Shown here piece by piece: positions 24,041-36,700 of a DNA stretch of 64,000 bases (positions are counted from its first letter, which is position 1; every line of letters starts with the position of its first letter). This DNA comes from Larix kaempferi. Taxonomy: Eukaryota; Streptophyta; Pinopsida; Pinales; Pinaceae. The stretch is from the NCBI GenBank assembly GCA_027924585.1, contig BSBM01000372.1:6245001-6309000 (forward strand). Direction: 5' to 3'. The translations under genes were made by a program, and so were the position numbers. The notes under the pieces are model-generated. The model saw only the letters and a program-made list of their open reading frames with translations, did not search any database and had not been told where the DNA came from.

Positions 24041-25437
24041 ATGACCAAAATGCTAGATAGCTTGACCTCCGAAATGTCCAAACTGAAAGTGCAAGGCCAG
24101 CCATCCACGAGAAGTAAAGGTCCACATGATTTTGTCCCCAAGAACACAAACGCTCCCCCTTACAGAAGAAATGGGCCACCAGTTCAAACCCTTTAGAGAG
24201 ACAGGAATCCTGCTGAAGAGCAAAGAATTAGAGCTCCCTTCCAACATGCGGTATTAGAAGAGGAACAGGAACTTATTCAGGAAGGAGCTAAAGAAGAAGA
24301 TGATGTCAACTGCATGGAGGATAAGGTTGACCTCGCCTTCTTGACACAGTCCGATTATGAGGAAGCCCTCATGACTGAACAAATCACCGAGGAATCACTG
24401 TGTCAGGATGACAATCAGAGGAGCTATGAGTTGAGGTCCAGGATTGTTACTAAGAAGCCTTTAAACCTTACTCCTGCAAGGAAGACTCCTGCCTCCACGA
24501 AGCAGCCCGCTGCTCCTGCAAAGCAATCTGTCACTCTTTCAAAACAGCAGCCTACTGCTCCCACAAAACAGGTTATAGCTCTAGCAAAACAACAGCAAAG
24601 AACACCTCAGCCAGCTACCCCAGACCTTGTCCAACTTACAGCTCCAGCCCAAGAGACAAGGACCCCTGACAAGTTGCACTATTCCTTCAATTTTGAAACT
24701 GAGATCCAGAAAATAAAAATCCCTTTTCCCCTAATCGAGCTAATGAAAAACGATTCCTTCAAGTCATCCATACTGAAGTCCCTCCAGCTAAAAGCATCCA
24801 TGGATGCTGACTTTATGAACCTCCAAGACGATAAGCCTACAGTAACCCTAGGTCCCATGGTTGAAGAACAGGACAGGTCCTGCCCACCTTTTTACATATC
24901 CTTAAACATCCATGACAAAATTCTTAACAATTGCTTACTCGACTCGGGAACCTCTCACAACCTCATGCCCAAAGCTATGATGGATGAACTTGGTCTTAGC
25001 ATCACAAAACCCTACCATGATCTCTTCTCTTTTGACTCCAGAAAAGTGAAATGCCTGGGCCTCATAAAGGATCTCGTCATAAACCTAACTCAGCTGCCTT
25101 CAAAGAGCATGGTAATGGATGTAGTGGTTTCTGACATCCCACCGAAATTTGGTATCCTTCTATCCCGATCATGGACCGAACGATTAGGGGGCACCCTACA
25201 GATGGACCTAACTTATGCTACCATTCCTATGTTTGGAGGCGAAACTAAAAGGCTCTACAGGGAAAACCGGCTGGCTTATGTTATCAACAATGAGAAGAGT
25301 TTCGTAAACCATCCCATCTATGCTGTAGATATAGATTTCGGAGCATGTATCCTGCAAGTAGATGATGAACAGCCAGCCCCTTTCCAACTCACCAAGCCCA
25401 CTGGTCAGCAACCTGAGGAGGTAACCACTGCTGTGTG
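24041..25437 (+). pseudogene. Protease region of element C
   Basis: Frame continues from the gag spacer, with TAG near 24195, then is open from 24314 to 25489. It contains a proline/lysine-rich linker with repeats of APTKQ-like units (about 24470-24660). The aspartic protease follows, with LLDSGTSHNLMP near 24940, then the conserved segment RLGGTLQMDLTYATIP also seen in D. The frame is lost at about 25437, just before the RNase H, probably through a 1-nt deletion near a run of seven T. The enzyme would cleave the polyprotein in an intact relative. Confidence 0.85.
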
Positions 25438-27038
25438 GAGCATTTTTTTGATGGTGCTAGCTCCCAGGCTTCAGCAGGTGCAAGTGTAGTCTTGATCTCT
25501 CCTCTGAAGGACGTTACTCATTTGTCTTATAAGATGGAATTCAAAGCCACAAATAATATAGCAGAATACGAGGCTTTGCTGTTAGGAGTCAAGGATGCCA
25601 AAGAAATGGGAGCCATGTGCCTAAAGATTTTTGGGGACGCAGAGCTCATCATACAACAGGTGAATGGAAACTATCAGGCAAAGAACGTCAGGCTGAAGAC
25701 ATACAGAGATGAGGTATGGAAACTCAGGGATTCCTTCATGTTTTTTGAGATTTCTTATATCCCGCGAGCCATGAATCACCTGGCCGATTCCCTTGCTGTC
25801 TCTGCCAGCACTTTCCTTCCTCCCATGCCTCCCAAGCTGAAATATGATATCCAAGTCAGGTACAGACCATCCTTACCCAATAACGTCAAATTCTGGAAAT
25901 TTTTTGAGAATGATGATGAGCTCAGTAGATTCCTCCAGGTTGTTGACAAATTTTCTGATATGCACATTGACCAAGAGAACCTGAATGTAGAAGAGTCTCA
26001 GAAATCTAAATTGAAGGGCAAAATAGGCCATCATGACATTGTCCAATTTCCAAGAAATCATATACCTAGGGGCCTGGTACCTCTTGAAAGGATTTTTGAC
26101 CATAATGACATCCCCTTTAAACCCATGAATGAGGAGATAGACCCAGCTGTCCATGAACAAAACATAGGCAGCCAAGATCGCCCCAAATTCATAAATCTGT
26201 CCACGAAATTGGTAGCTGATCAGCAGTCAGATTACTGCAGCCTAGTAAAGAATTTTGTAGATGTCCTGGCTTGGGAATACAGTGACCTGAAGACTGATAA
26301 TGAAGACACCATTCAACACAGAATTCCATTGGAAAAGGGCATTACCCCTTTCAAACAGAAGCTATGGCCTATCAACCCTCTCTTGTTACCTGTGATAGAG
26401 AGGGAAATAAAAAAACTCCTTGATGCCAAGATCATAATCCCGCTGAGGTATTCTAAATGGGTAGCAAATCTGGTCATAGTAAGGAAGAAAAATGGTGAAG
26501 TCAGGTTGTGTATCAACTTCAGGAACCTAAACAAGGGCTCCCAAAAAGATAACTACCCTCTACCTAAGATGGAATACTTACTGCAGAGAGTGTCGGGAGC
26601 TAGGGTCATGTCTTTTCTCGATGGCTTCTCAGGCTATAATCAAATTTCTGTGCACCCCGACGATCAGGAGAAGACAGCCTTTACCACTCCCTGGGGTACC
26701 TTCATGTACGCGAAGATGCCGTTTGGATTGATGAACGCCGGGGCCACTTTTTAGAGGGCCATGGATATCGCATTTGTGGGGATTAAGGATAAATTTGTCC
26801 TCATATACCTCGATGATATCACGGTATACTCAAACAGCCACGAGGAGCATTTGCAGCACCTAAGAGAGGTCTTCCTGAAATGCAGACAATTCGGAATTTC
26901 TTTGAATCCCAAGAAGTCACAGTTTGGTCTTGGGGAGGGGAAGCTCCTGGGCCACATAGTTTCAGCACAGGGAGTAAGGATTGATCCAGTTCGGGTCAAA
27001 GCGATTCGGAAGTTGTCTATACCAAAAGATCGAAAAAG
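25438..27038 (+). pseudogene. Archaeal-type RNase H followed by reverse transcriptase, element C
   Basis: Starts with aRNase H: FFDGASSQ, then AEYEALLLGV, FGDAELIIQQ and HLADSLA, which keep the four acidic catalytic positions (D, E, D, D). RT follows (WVANLVIVRKKNGEVRLC, MSFLDGFSGYNQ, TTPWGTFMYAKMPFGL). TAG at 26752 replaces a Gln codon; the YLDD catalytic box lies downstream at about 26806-26817. A frameshift near 27035 ends this frame. The order aRNase H before RT is the same in D. In the usual gypsy layout the RNase H follows RT, so this extra copy upstream is notable. Confidence 0.88.
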
Positions 27039-28744
27039 GATATCCAATCTTTCCTTGGTAAGATAAATTTCGTTAGGAGATTTATTCCGAATTTTTCTGA
27101 GTTGGTAAAGCACATAACCTCTATGCTGAAAAAGGGAGCTGAAACCAAATGGACTGATCAGGCGAGACATTCTTTCGAAGCCATCAAGTAGGCCATCACA
27201 GAGGCTCCTACTCTGGTTAGCCCAAATTACACCAAGGCATTTTATATTTTCTCTTTTGCTTCCCATGATACAGTGGCGGAGGTCTTGCTACAGAAAGACG
27301 ACGAAGGGCATGATCCAATCGCCTTCTTCAGCAAAACATTGAGGGATGCTGAGTTGAAGTACGATCCCATAGAGAAACAGGCCTATGCCCTAGTAAAATC
27401 ATTAAAAGCATTTAGAATTTATATCCTACACGCGAAGATTACAGCTTATGTCCCTTTAGCTTCTGTGAAGGATGTTCTTACTCAGCCTGACATTGACAGC
27501 AAGAGGGCCAAATGGATTGCCAAGCTGATTGAATTTGACATAGAGGTGAAGCCCACCAGGTTGATAAAGGGTCAAGGTCTGGCCAAACTGATGGCTGAAG
27601 AGAATTGCAAACTGTTAGACATTAACCTCGTCGGAACAAATTCTAAAAATCTGCCAACAGAGGCAGCTGCAGTAGGACAGCGTGACAGCCAGCAGGTGGC
27701 TGAAAATCTGCTCTCATGTGAGTGGTATTCGGGTATCATTCATTTCCTACAGAACTTAGAAGTTCCACCCGGACTTAGCACAACTCAGGCACGGTCTCTC
27801 AAACTTAAATCTGCAAAATTCTGCATAAGTGGTGATCTACTATACTGGAAAGATCCTGCTGGAGTTCTATTAAGATGTTTGGATAAAGAAGAATCAGGGC
27901 AAGTCATGCATCATTTCCATTCAAGCATATGTGGGGGGCATCACTACTGGAAAACCACTGCCCATGAGATTCTGAGGGTTGGGTACTATTGGCCTTGTCT
28001 GTTCTCTGACGTATACACTTTTGTGAAAACTTGTGACAAATGCCAAAGATTCATGGGAAAACAACAGCTGAAATCCCTCCCCTTGAAGCCTATTGTGGTA
28101 AACGGTCCTTTCCAGCAATGGGACCTCGACTTCATAAGGGAGATCAATCCTTCATCCAGCGGTCAGCACAGATGGATCTTGGTAGCCACTGACTACTTCA
28201 TCAAATGGATAGAGGCAATTCCCACCAGGAATGCTAACCATCAGGTTATCATCAAATTTTTGTATGAAAACATCATCACCAGATTCGGCTGCCCGAAAAG
28301 GCTGGTAACTGATAATGCACCTGCTTTCAAAGATAAAGAGTTAGTCCATATGTGTGAATCAACGGGCATTCAGTTAGTTCACTCCACTCCCTACTATCCT
28401 CAAGGCAATGGTCTCGCCGAGTCTTCCAATAAAAGTCTAGTCAGGATCATCAAAAAACTATTGGAGGAAAATCAAAGGAGTTGGGATTCGAAGCTGAAAT
28501 TTGCTCTTTGGGCTGATAGGGTGACAAACAAGAAATCCATAGGGACCTCTCCTTTCAGTTTGGTTTATGGCACTGATGCCATTTTCCCAGTTCAGTTAAT
28601 CCTGCTAGTGACTAAAGTCATCCAGGAGGAACAGGATGAACCGAGTGCAATGGTAAGAAGAATGCTGGATTTGGTTGAATTGCAGCAGACTAGAGAACAA
28701 CTAGTGGAAAGGTCAGAAGCTCATCAGGAAAAGATAAAATGTAC
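27039..28744 (+). pseudogene. Gypsy RNase H (degenerate) and integrase, element C, cut by element D
   Basis: Frame 0 resumes at 27039 (FLGKINFVRRFIPNF). TAG at 27189 replaces a Gln codon, and the frame is then open to the D insertion. The gypsy RNase H remnant (FSFASHDTVAEVLLQK, AELKYDPIEKQAYAL) lacks the usual TDAS and TDH aspartates. Integrase follows: an HHCC finger (HSSICGGHH ... CDKCQ), then DDE residues in WDLDFI, VTDNAPAF and GLAESSNK. The reading frame ends at 28744, where D inserted. The GPY/F tail continues at 43115. Confidence 0.88.
28740..28744. repeat. Target-site duplication of element D (TGTAC, imperfect)
   Basis: TGTAC before D and GGTAC (43110-43114) after it. Four of five bases match. 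Joining codons across the site (Cys-Thr-Phe-Asp-Lys) restores integrase-tail similarity, which confirms the boundary. The first base probably mutated after insertion. Confidence 0.85.
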
Positions 28745-31700
28745 TGTTATCACACAACTTGTAGTTGCCCCTAGAGGTATCCCATCCGGGACGGTAGAGG
28801 AGTTAGGCAACTAAAGAGGTGACCTAAGAGATGCCACGGTTCCCAATGCAATGTGGGAGTCACGTCAACCGAGGCACTCTTCGCTTTGGGTCAAGGTATA
28901 ATTAGACCAAGGGGGAGACCCTATACCCCAATCACAGTTGATTGGACCCAAGCAAAGGTTTTAAAGGGTGAATGAATGATGAGTTACGGAAACCAATGCA
29001 AGTCTAAGTGGACCTAATGTTAAAGTATGGTTGAAGGTGGTATCGTGGATAGTTAGTGTTTCAACCTATGTATGGTTTAGGCCACTTGATGGGGTATCAT
29101 TATTAAGTATAGTACCATGTGTTTACACAAGTGGGTCTTGTTGCCTTGGGAAGTGTGAAATGGTTCTAGGTGGGCCCACAAGGTAAAGTTAAGTGTGAAG
29201 ATGGTACTATAGGCTAGATCTAGGTTAGATCTACAAGTTAGAGTTGGTTCTAGGGTTACCCATGTGTTAGATCTAGGGTTTGACACTAATCCCAAGAAGT
29301 GCGCCTTGCTTGGAGAAGGACTAGTGCCTTGTTTAGTGGGCTAATGGAGTCAAGAAAGATGTCAAAGTGTAGATCGGGACACCTAGAAGCCAAGTTAAGT
29401 GAAATGAATGTGATCCAATGGTTAGGTCTTACTAGATCTAGGTTTTTGAGTGATGACCAAAAGTGGACCACAATTCCTTAAAACAAGGAATGCAATCCCC
29501 AAGGTAGATCGGGACAAGAGGATAGTCTAGACCTAGGTTTCAAGGCATGGGCATTCCAAATCTATGAAAATCTCCAACACCCACTTCCTAGAAGTGGTCC
29601 AACTCAAAACTCCCAAGGGGTGCGACTTTCTCAAGGAGAGGCAAAAAGTGGGTTTGGTGGACCATGCCAAGTCCAATGGCCACCAAAATGTAGATCCGGG
29701 GTGTTAGTACCCCGATCTATGTTCCTTCTAAGTTTCAAATGAATCCAATGGGTAGATCTTAGTAGATCTAAGTTTCAAGGTTGCATGAAGGTCAAAAGGG
29801 GGTTTCAACCCCACAAAACATGGAGAGATGTCCACAAGGTAGTTTTCACCAAAGTAAGGATATGGGTATGTGTTATCAAGTGTCTAGTAGTCAAATCAAG
29901 CGGGATCTCACATACCCATGTGCTAGATCTAGCCCAACAAGCCTCCCTCAAGGAAGTGCGCTTTAGGTCAAGGAGAGCTTTTTGTCTTAGAAGATGGGTC
30001 AATTCTTAGCCAATCACCACCAAACTATAGATCCAACTAGGGGTGGATGCTATAGAGGTGGGTTTTCAATATCTTTTCAAATTGAGGGCTAGATCTAAGT
30101 AGATCTAAGAAATACCAAAAACAAGGGTTTTACTTTGATTAGGGTTTTTGTGATCTAGAAATTATGGAAGATTCAAGGAAGAGAAGATCATACCTCTTGG
30201 GACATACCTGGATGAAGAGATGAATGCTGGTTGAGACGAGGATTACTTTGCCAAAGATCAAATGGAGAATTGTTGAAGCCCTCTTGCCAAATCGATTTCT
30301 CCAAGCCACATGTGATTCCTTCTAACCTGTCAAGCCAAGGAGCAAAGCATCAATTAGTTTAACAAATTGAAGGTAGATGCAAGCAAGAGAGAGAAAAACA
30401 TAGAATAGTCGACACAAAGGCAAAACCACTCCCTGTCAAACCCAAAACGACTTCTTCCAAGCTTGAAGGGCAAGCCTCCCCACCAATTCGCACTTGTCAA
30501 AGTCGCCCTCTCAACCTGCAAATAAAGTATGGCAAATACGCAAGATAGCTACAATAGATCCTCCAGTGCAATGGACAATAGCATTTACAATCGAAACAAC
30601 CAACATCCACTCCAATCCAAGCATGTACTCCAAAAGGTAGAAATTTTATTCCAAGAGCCAAGAGCCAAAAATCTCTAGATGATTTTACAATGAGGGGGTC
30701 TCTTCCTTATATAGGATAATAAAGACCAAAACCCTAGATCTCAAAACCACTTTTTGAAATGAGTGGTTGAGATTAAAAGATCTCACAACATAATCAATGG
30801 CTAAGATGAATCCATAACATAATATCACATGGATCACTCATCATAACAATAGCGCCCTCACTAAATGGTACAATAGAGGGTGACGTCATCCCACAAGAGG
30901 GGTATAAAGTACAATAATCCACCTCATGATGACTAGGACATGATAAAATAAGCACATGGTGGGGCTAGGAGGTATAAATCCTTGCTAGCTCACCCCAAGG
31001 CACAATGAAATAATAAAAATATGTCCAATATAATAATAATGACCAAAACTGTCCTCAGAATCCATGACAGTCGAGCAGTAAATGTCCTCCTGTGATCAAT
31101 CTGGAGATACCCACATGGTGAAAAATGACTGGAAGATAGTGAGATCAACCTGGAAGACCTCTGTGAAAACCAAATGCCAAAACCTTGCCTCAATTGCCCA
31201 AATCGATTTCTTCAGTGACCACTTTATCCCATTTTTTAACTGCCTCGGGAACTGTGAAAGTGCCAAAACTGCCTCCTAGGGTGCTAGCGCTGTCCATCTG
31301 AGCCCACCAGGCTCTCCGGGAGGGGGGATAAATGGTAATAACAAGTGGCTGGACTACCCCCTCCATCATCAGCGCCCTAGGTGAACTGGCCTCTCGGGGC
31401 CCCTGCTGCTCAGGCTGGGAAATCAGCCCCAAATCTGGTCAACAAGTGTAAAACTGCATCAATCACTGTCAGAAGTGCCCGGAACTGAAAGATAAGTGCC
31501 TCAATGGATCAAGAAGACCCAAATCCACTAGGAATGAGTACTCATACACCCTGGGTTGCCCTAATGGGCCAGCTGTAGGGTCCACCATATATGGACAATG
31601 TATAATCTGCTGATCTGTAATAATAATAACCTGCTGAACTGGATCAAACATCATCTGTATCATATGTCCATCATATGATATCATCATCAAACATGTGGGA

Positions 31701-33192
31701 CCATAAATCATCACCAATAATCATCATACATGGTCCACATCATCACGGATCCAAGAATATATATAATCAAGGATAAATCACATCAGTAGACTAAGACAAT
31801 GCTTCTTTAATCACTTCATAGCTAAGCTCAAAGTATAAATTCCATTCAGTGGCATTAATCAAGTTAACATATTCCGTGATTATATAAAATTACTCGCACC
31901 CTAGTTCAAATGACAAACTTACCCATTGGACATGGTCAAACTGCTAGTGAAGGATGAAGGCTAGGAGCAAGGTTGGGCCAAGGGTTTGACTTGTCTAACT
32001 TAACTCAAAAATACTTTGGACTGGGAGAAGGGGGAAGCTACAAACTCTGTGCTGAACAAAAGAACACGGGGGATGGCTGTGCCTCACAAATGGATAAGTT
32101 GTTTAGAGAGTGCTTATTCAACTTAGGCATCATGTCTACATCAAGTTGATCCAAGTTCATTAGGATCATTCAATTTATTTCCATGGCCTTTTTGGCCTAC
32201 ATAACCCTTCGGATTTCAGATGTGCTGAGAAGCACAACTAGTTGCAGCTTGCATCCAGGGCATGTTTTTTTTTATATATTCAGAAGGTCAGCAATTGTTT
32301 AGATATAGCTTTTAAGAACTATTGCTTTTTTGACCTTTCTTTATACTCTTTGAGGAGTATTTTTAGCTTTTCATTGCTCTTGCCCTTTTTTTTGTTTCCA
32401 TGGGCGAATTTATTTAGTTTCCACAGGTAGAACATGAGCTTTCAGTTTTAGCCAACAACATCTCAAGTGACTAGGGGGAGTTCGAGCCAAGGCCTACAAT
32501 CCAACTCACCAAAGGCAAGTTCTGTCACCAACTCAGAGCCGAGACACTGAATAAACAGGGACGCGGTCCAAACACAGAGGTAGAAAAATGGGGAAGTCCT
32601 CAGTATCAGAAAGTCAAATAAGACAAGTCAGGGTTTAAAGTCAAACAGGAAGGTCATGTATGGATGGAGACAAGTGAATATGGAGCCTACACTAGCAGAC
32701 AACTGGTGTCGGTAAAGACCATGTCTATGTAAGGTGAGATACCAGTAAGTTTTGTTAAATGACCTAAGAGTGCAAGCAATTGTCCATTTTAATATTTACA
32801 GTTCATTTTTAAGTAGTTTGCCACATCAGGAATAATATACCAAGCACATGCTATAATCATGACTAAATCAACAAGCTAATAATCCACAGTCAGTGAGAAC
32901 ATATCCATAGATCATACAACATCATCATAATAGCAATCATCATGCATCATCTGAAACACTGCTGAAGTATATCTCTAGGCACTGAACTGAAACTGTAATG
33001 GGATAAGTGGTCACATCAGTCATCAAATCTGAACTCTCTAGGCTCAGCCTTGACACAAGGTCATACAATATCTGAATAATGTACTGCTCTGATCATGAGT
33101 GATCCAATATATATAGCCATGCTCTGAAGCTCTGGAATGTGCAGATATCTGCTGTACAAGAATAGTAGCCCTGCTACTATGGTGTGATAACA
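28745..33192 (-). repeat. Element D 3' LTR (4448 bp)
   Basis: Bounded by TGTTATCACA...GTGTGATAACA when read on the plus strand. It has the same length as 38662-43109 at an offset of 9917. Homologous to the A-family LTR in its ends and in blocks such as the one around the Ser-type phrase CAACTCAGAGCCGAGACAC, but clearly a separate family. TATA (TATATAA, minus) is at 30707-30713 and an AATAAA signal on the minus strand at 30645-30650. No long ORF. Confidence 0.94.
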
Positions 33193-33749
33193 TCTGGCTC
33201 CAGCTGGGACAAGTGCTCTAAGGGAGAGAGCGCTTGAGAACCTCAGAATCTCTGGTCTCGAACACCTCTGCATCAATCTTCAATCCAGCACTGCACCATC
33301 CTTGCTTTCAGCCTTTATCTTGCACCTGTTCCTGCTCTCACAAAAACTAGAATACCATCATGGAGCATGTATGGGATAAAAAAATAAAATAAAACTGAAA
33401 TGAAATCTAATCTAAAGCATAAACTGAAATGCATCAAAATATAAACATAACTAACATGGCATATATTATTCATTTATCATTTTTATTTACTGTGCAGGGG
33501 GACAAGAGTACATTCTTAATTCAAGCAAACTTGCACAGGCAGCCAACAATAAAAAAATGACAACTAAAATTTCTTAAATGCATGCAGGAGAAGAGAAAAG
33601 CTTAGGAAGGAGCAAGACTCAACTCAGGCAGAAAAAGAAAAAAAAACTGGACAATACTCAGCACACAGAAAAAGAAAAAGTCACACAAATCCTACTGCTC
33701 AAGTGAGCTTATTTAGAAGCTACCTACTCTAAACAGGCAATGCAAGGCA
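33193..33749 (-). other. Element D 3' untranslated region with plus-strand primer region
   Basis: Non-coding 557 bp between the ORF stop and the 3' LTR. On the minus strand its last 70-130 bases match element A (CCAGAGATTCTGAGG, CTCAAGCGCTC, GAGCACTTGTCCCAGC, GGAGCCAGA). The conservation of this block, while coding regions of A and D differ, points to a cis-acting role such as plus-strand priming. Confidence 0.7.
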
Positions 33750-36700
33750 TCATTCTAGGTTTATAGGTGGGAAGTAGTGTTTTAGTAACCTCCCATTTAC
33801 AGGCAATTCCAACTCGTCTCCATCTAAAGTCTCTAAATACACTGTTCCTTTGCCAGCCATCCTACTTACTCGATAAGGGCCCATCCATATTTTCTCAAAC
33901 TTTTCATGATTCCCAGGTTTCTCTTTGTGTTTATCCCATAACAAGACTATATCCCCAATTCCAAATATCACATCTCTACTCTTTTGGTCAAATGTTCCCT
34001 TTATTCTTTCTTGCTCTATCACCATTTTATTCCAGGCTTCCCTTCTAGTCTCATCTAGCTCTACTAACCTGTCAATTCTTGCTTGCAAGGCTTCTTGAGC
34101 CGAAGAACACTGTTGTAATAATTCATACACAGGGATTTGAAGGTTGATTGGCAGCCTACAATTTTGCCCATATACTATTTCAAAAGGAGCTTTTCCAGTT
34201 ATTCTTTTTACTGTCGTTCTGTCTGCCCAGAGGGCATATTTTAACTTTACATCCCAAGTCCTTTTATTCTCACCAATCATCCTTTTTAAGAGCCTTATCA
34301 AATTTTTATTACTTGATTCTGCTAAACCGTTTCCTTGTGGGTAGTAGTTAGAAGAGTGAGATAAAGTGATCCCATGATCAGTACAAAAGGTGGACATCTC
34401 AATTTTGCTGAAAGCTGGTGCATTATCAGTTGTAATTTTGTAGGGACAGCCGTATCTAGAGACTATATTCTCTTCTAAGAACTTGACCACCACTTCTGCA
34501 GTGCATTTCTTGGTAGGGATAGCTTCCACCCAGCGAGTGAAATAGTCTGTGCAAGTCAGTATGTATTTGTGTCCACTTGATGAACTAGGGTTTATAGGTC
34601 CTACAAAGTCCATTCCCCATTGCTGAAAAGGTTCTTCTATAATGACTGGGGTCAAGGGCAAGGCAGGTAGTCTAGGTTTTCCAGAATAGAATTGACACTC
34701 CTGACAGGCTCTGACGAAAATGTGTACATCCTTGAACAAGGATGGCCAATAATATCCAGCTCTCATGATTTTAGCAGCTGTGGTTCTTGGTGCGTAATGT
34801 CCTCCACACAATCCGGAATGCATTTCTTTGATAATTCTTTGGGAGTCATCATGGTTTACACATTTAAGTATGATTCCATCTGGATTCTTCCATCCCAACC
34901 CATCTTCTGTCAAGACATACTTAGATGCTTTTAACCTCAAAGCTCTTCTTTGGTGATCTACAAGGTGGTCTGGACAAGTCATATGTCTGAGGTAGAAAAT
35001 GATGTCTTTGTACCATTCGTGATCTTCGTTAATATACAGGACCATGTTATTTTGTTGTAGTTTGGAATCAGTTAACAGCTGTGCTAGTCCTTGGCCTTTT
35101 ACTATCTTGATCGGCTTGATTTCAATATCATACTCTTGAATCCTAGAAATCCAGTTTCCCCTAACACCTATGCCATCAGGCTGAGATAAGACATCTTTCA
35201 CCGCTTGATAAGGGACGTAAGCCATAATTTTGGAGTATCCGATATATGTCCTAAAATGTTTTAACGATTTGACCAAGGCATAAGCTTGTTTTTCAGTGGT
35301 TGTGTAGTTTAGTTCCGCATCTCTAAGGTTTTTACTCATGAAGGCAACCGGTTGTTCATGGTTTTCTTCATTCTTTTGCAACAACACCCCTGCTATGGTC
35401 TCCTCGGAAGCATAAGAATAGATCAAGAACTCCTTATTGTAGTTGGGGCTTACTAGGACAGGTGCAGAAGCAATGGCTTTCTTTAGAGACTCGAATGAGG
35501 TATCACATTTCTTATCCCAAGCAAATTTCACATTCTTCTTCAGCAAATTATTCAAAGGTTTGGCCAATTCAGCTAAGTTAGGGATAAATCTCCTTACGAA
35601 GTTTATTTTTCCGAAAAATGATCGTAACGAGCTGACATCCTTTGGGGGAGTTATGGCTTGGATTCCTTGCACTCTTTCCGGATCAATTCTAATGCCTTCT
35701 TTGGACACAATGTGACCTAACAACTTCCCTTCATCCACCCCGAAGGTAGACTTTTTAGGATTCAAGGATATTCCAAATTTCCGACATCTTTCAAATATTC
35801 TCCTTAAATGTTTTACGTGATCTCCCCTGTCTTTCGAGAACACAGTTAGATCATCTTGATAAATTGCAATGATTTTGCCAATTAGGCCCTCAAATGCATG
35901 ATCCATTGCCCTTTGAAAGGTTGATCCTGCATTCAAAAGCCCAAATGGCATTCTTATATACTCGAAGGTTCCCCACGGGGTGGTGAAGGTTGTCTTCCCA
36001 CGATCTTCCTTCTTGATTTGGACCTGGTTGTAACCAGAAAATCCATCAAGTAAGGATAACATGCCAGCCCCTGTTACACTTTGCAACAGATTCTCCATAT
36101 TGGGCAAAGGATAGTTGTCCTTTAGAGACGCTTGATTTAGGTTCCTAAAGTCAATACAAATTCTAATCTCCCCGTTTTTCTTCCTTACAATTACAGGATT
36201 GGATACCCAGGTTGTATGTCTGACTGGTCTAATGATACCTGCTGCCAACATCTTTTCCAATTCCTTTTTAACTAAGGGAGCTAACTTAGGGTTCATGTTT
36301 CGCAACTTTTGTCGATATGGTTTGGCTCCCTCTTTAAGAGGAATAGTGTGTTCTATAATGGACTGGTCATAAGTTTTCAAATCATCATAGACCCATGCAA
36401 AGATGTCTTTATACTCTCTGATTAGTTCAATAATTCTTCTTCTTTCTTCTCCTGAGGCATTTATCCCAATTCTGATCATTTTTGGAGAACAAGCAGACCC
36501 TACATTTATTTCAATGACCCCATCTACAGGTTCAGCTCTCTTACCCTTGTATTCATCATGCCTATTGAAATTTCTTTCAAGGGGGAAAGCTATTTCTGTG
36601 ACATCCATACCTTCAATTGTATCACCTTTTATCTCATCCTCGAAATTTACCATTGGGGTTCTAGAAGCATTTAAAAATCGTATGATTTGGGCATCATTGT

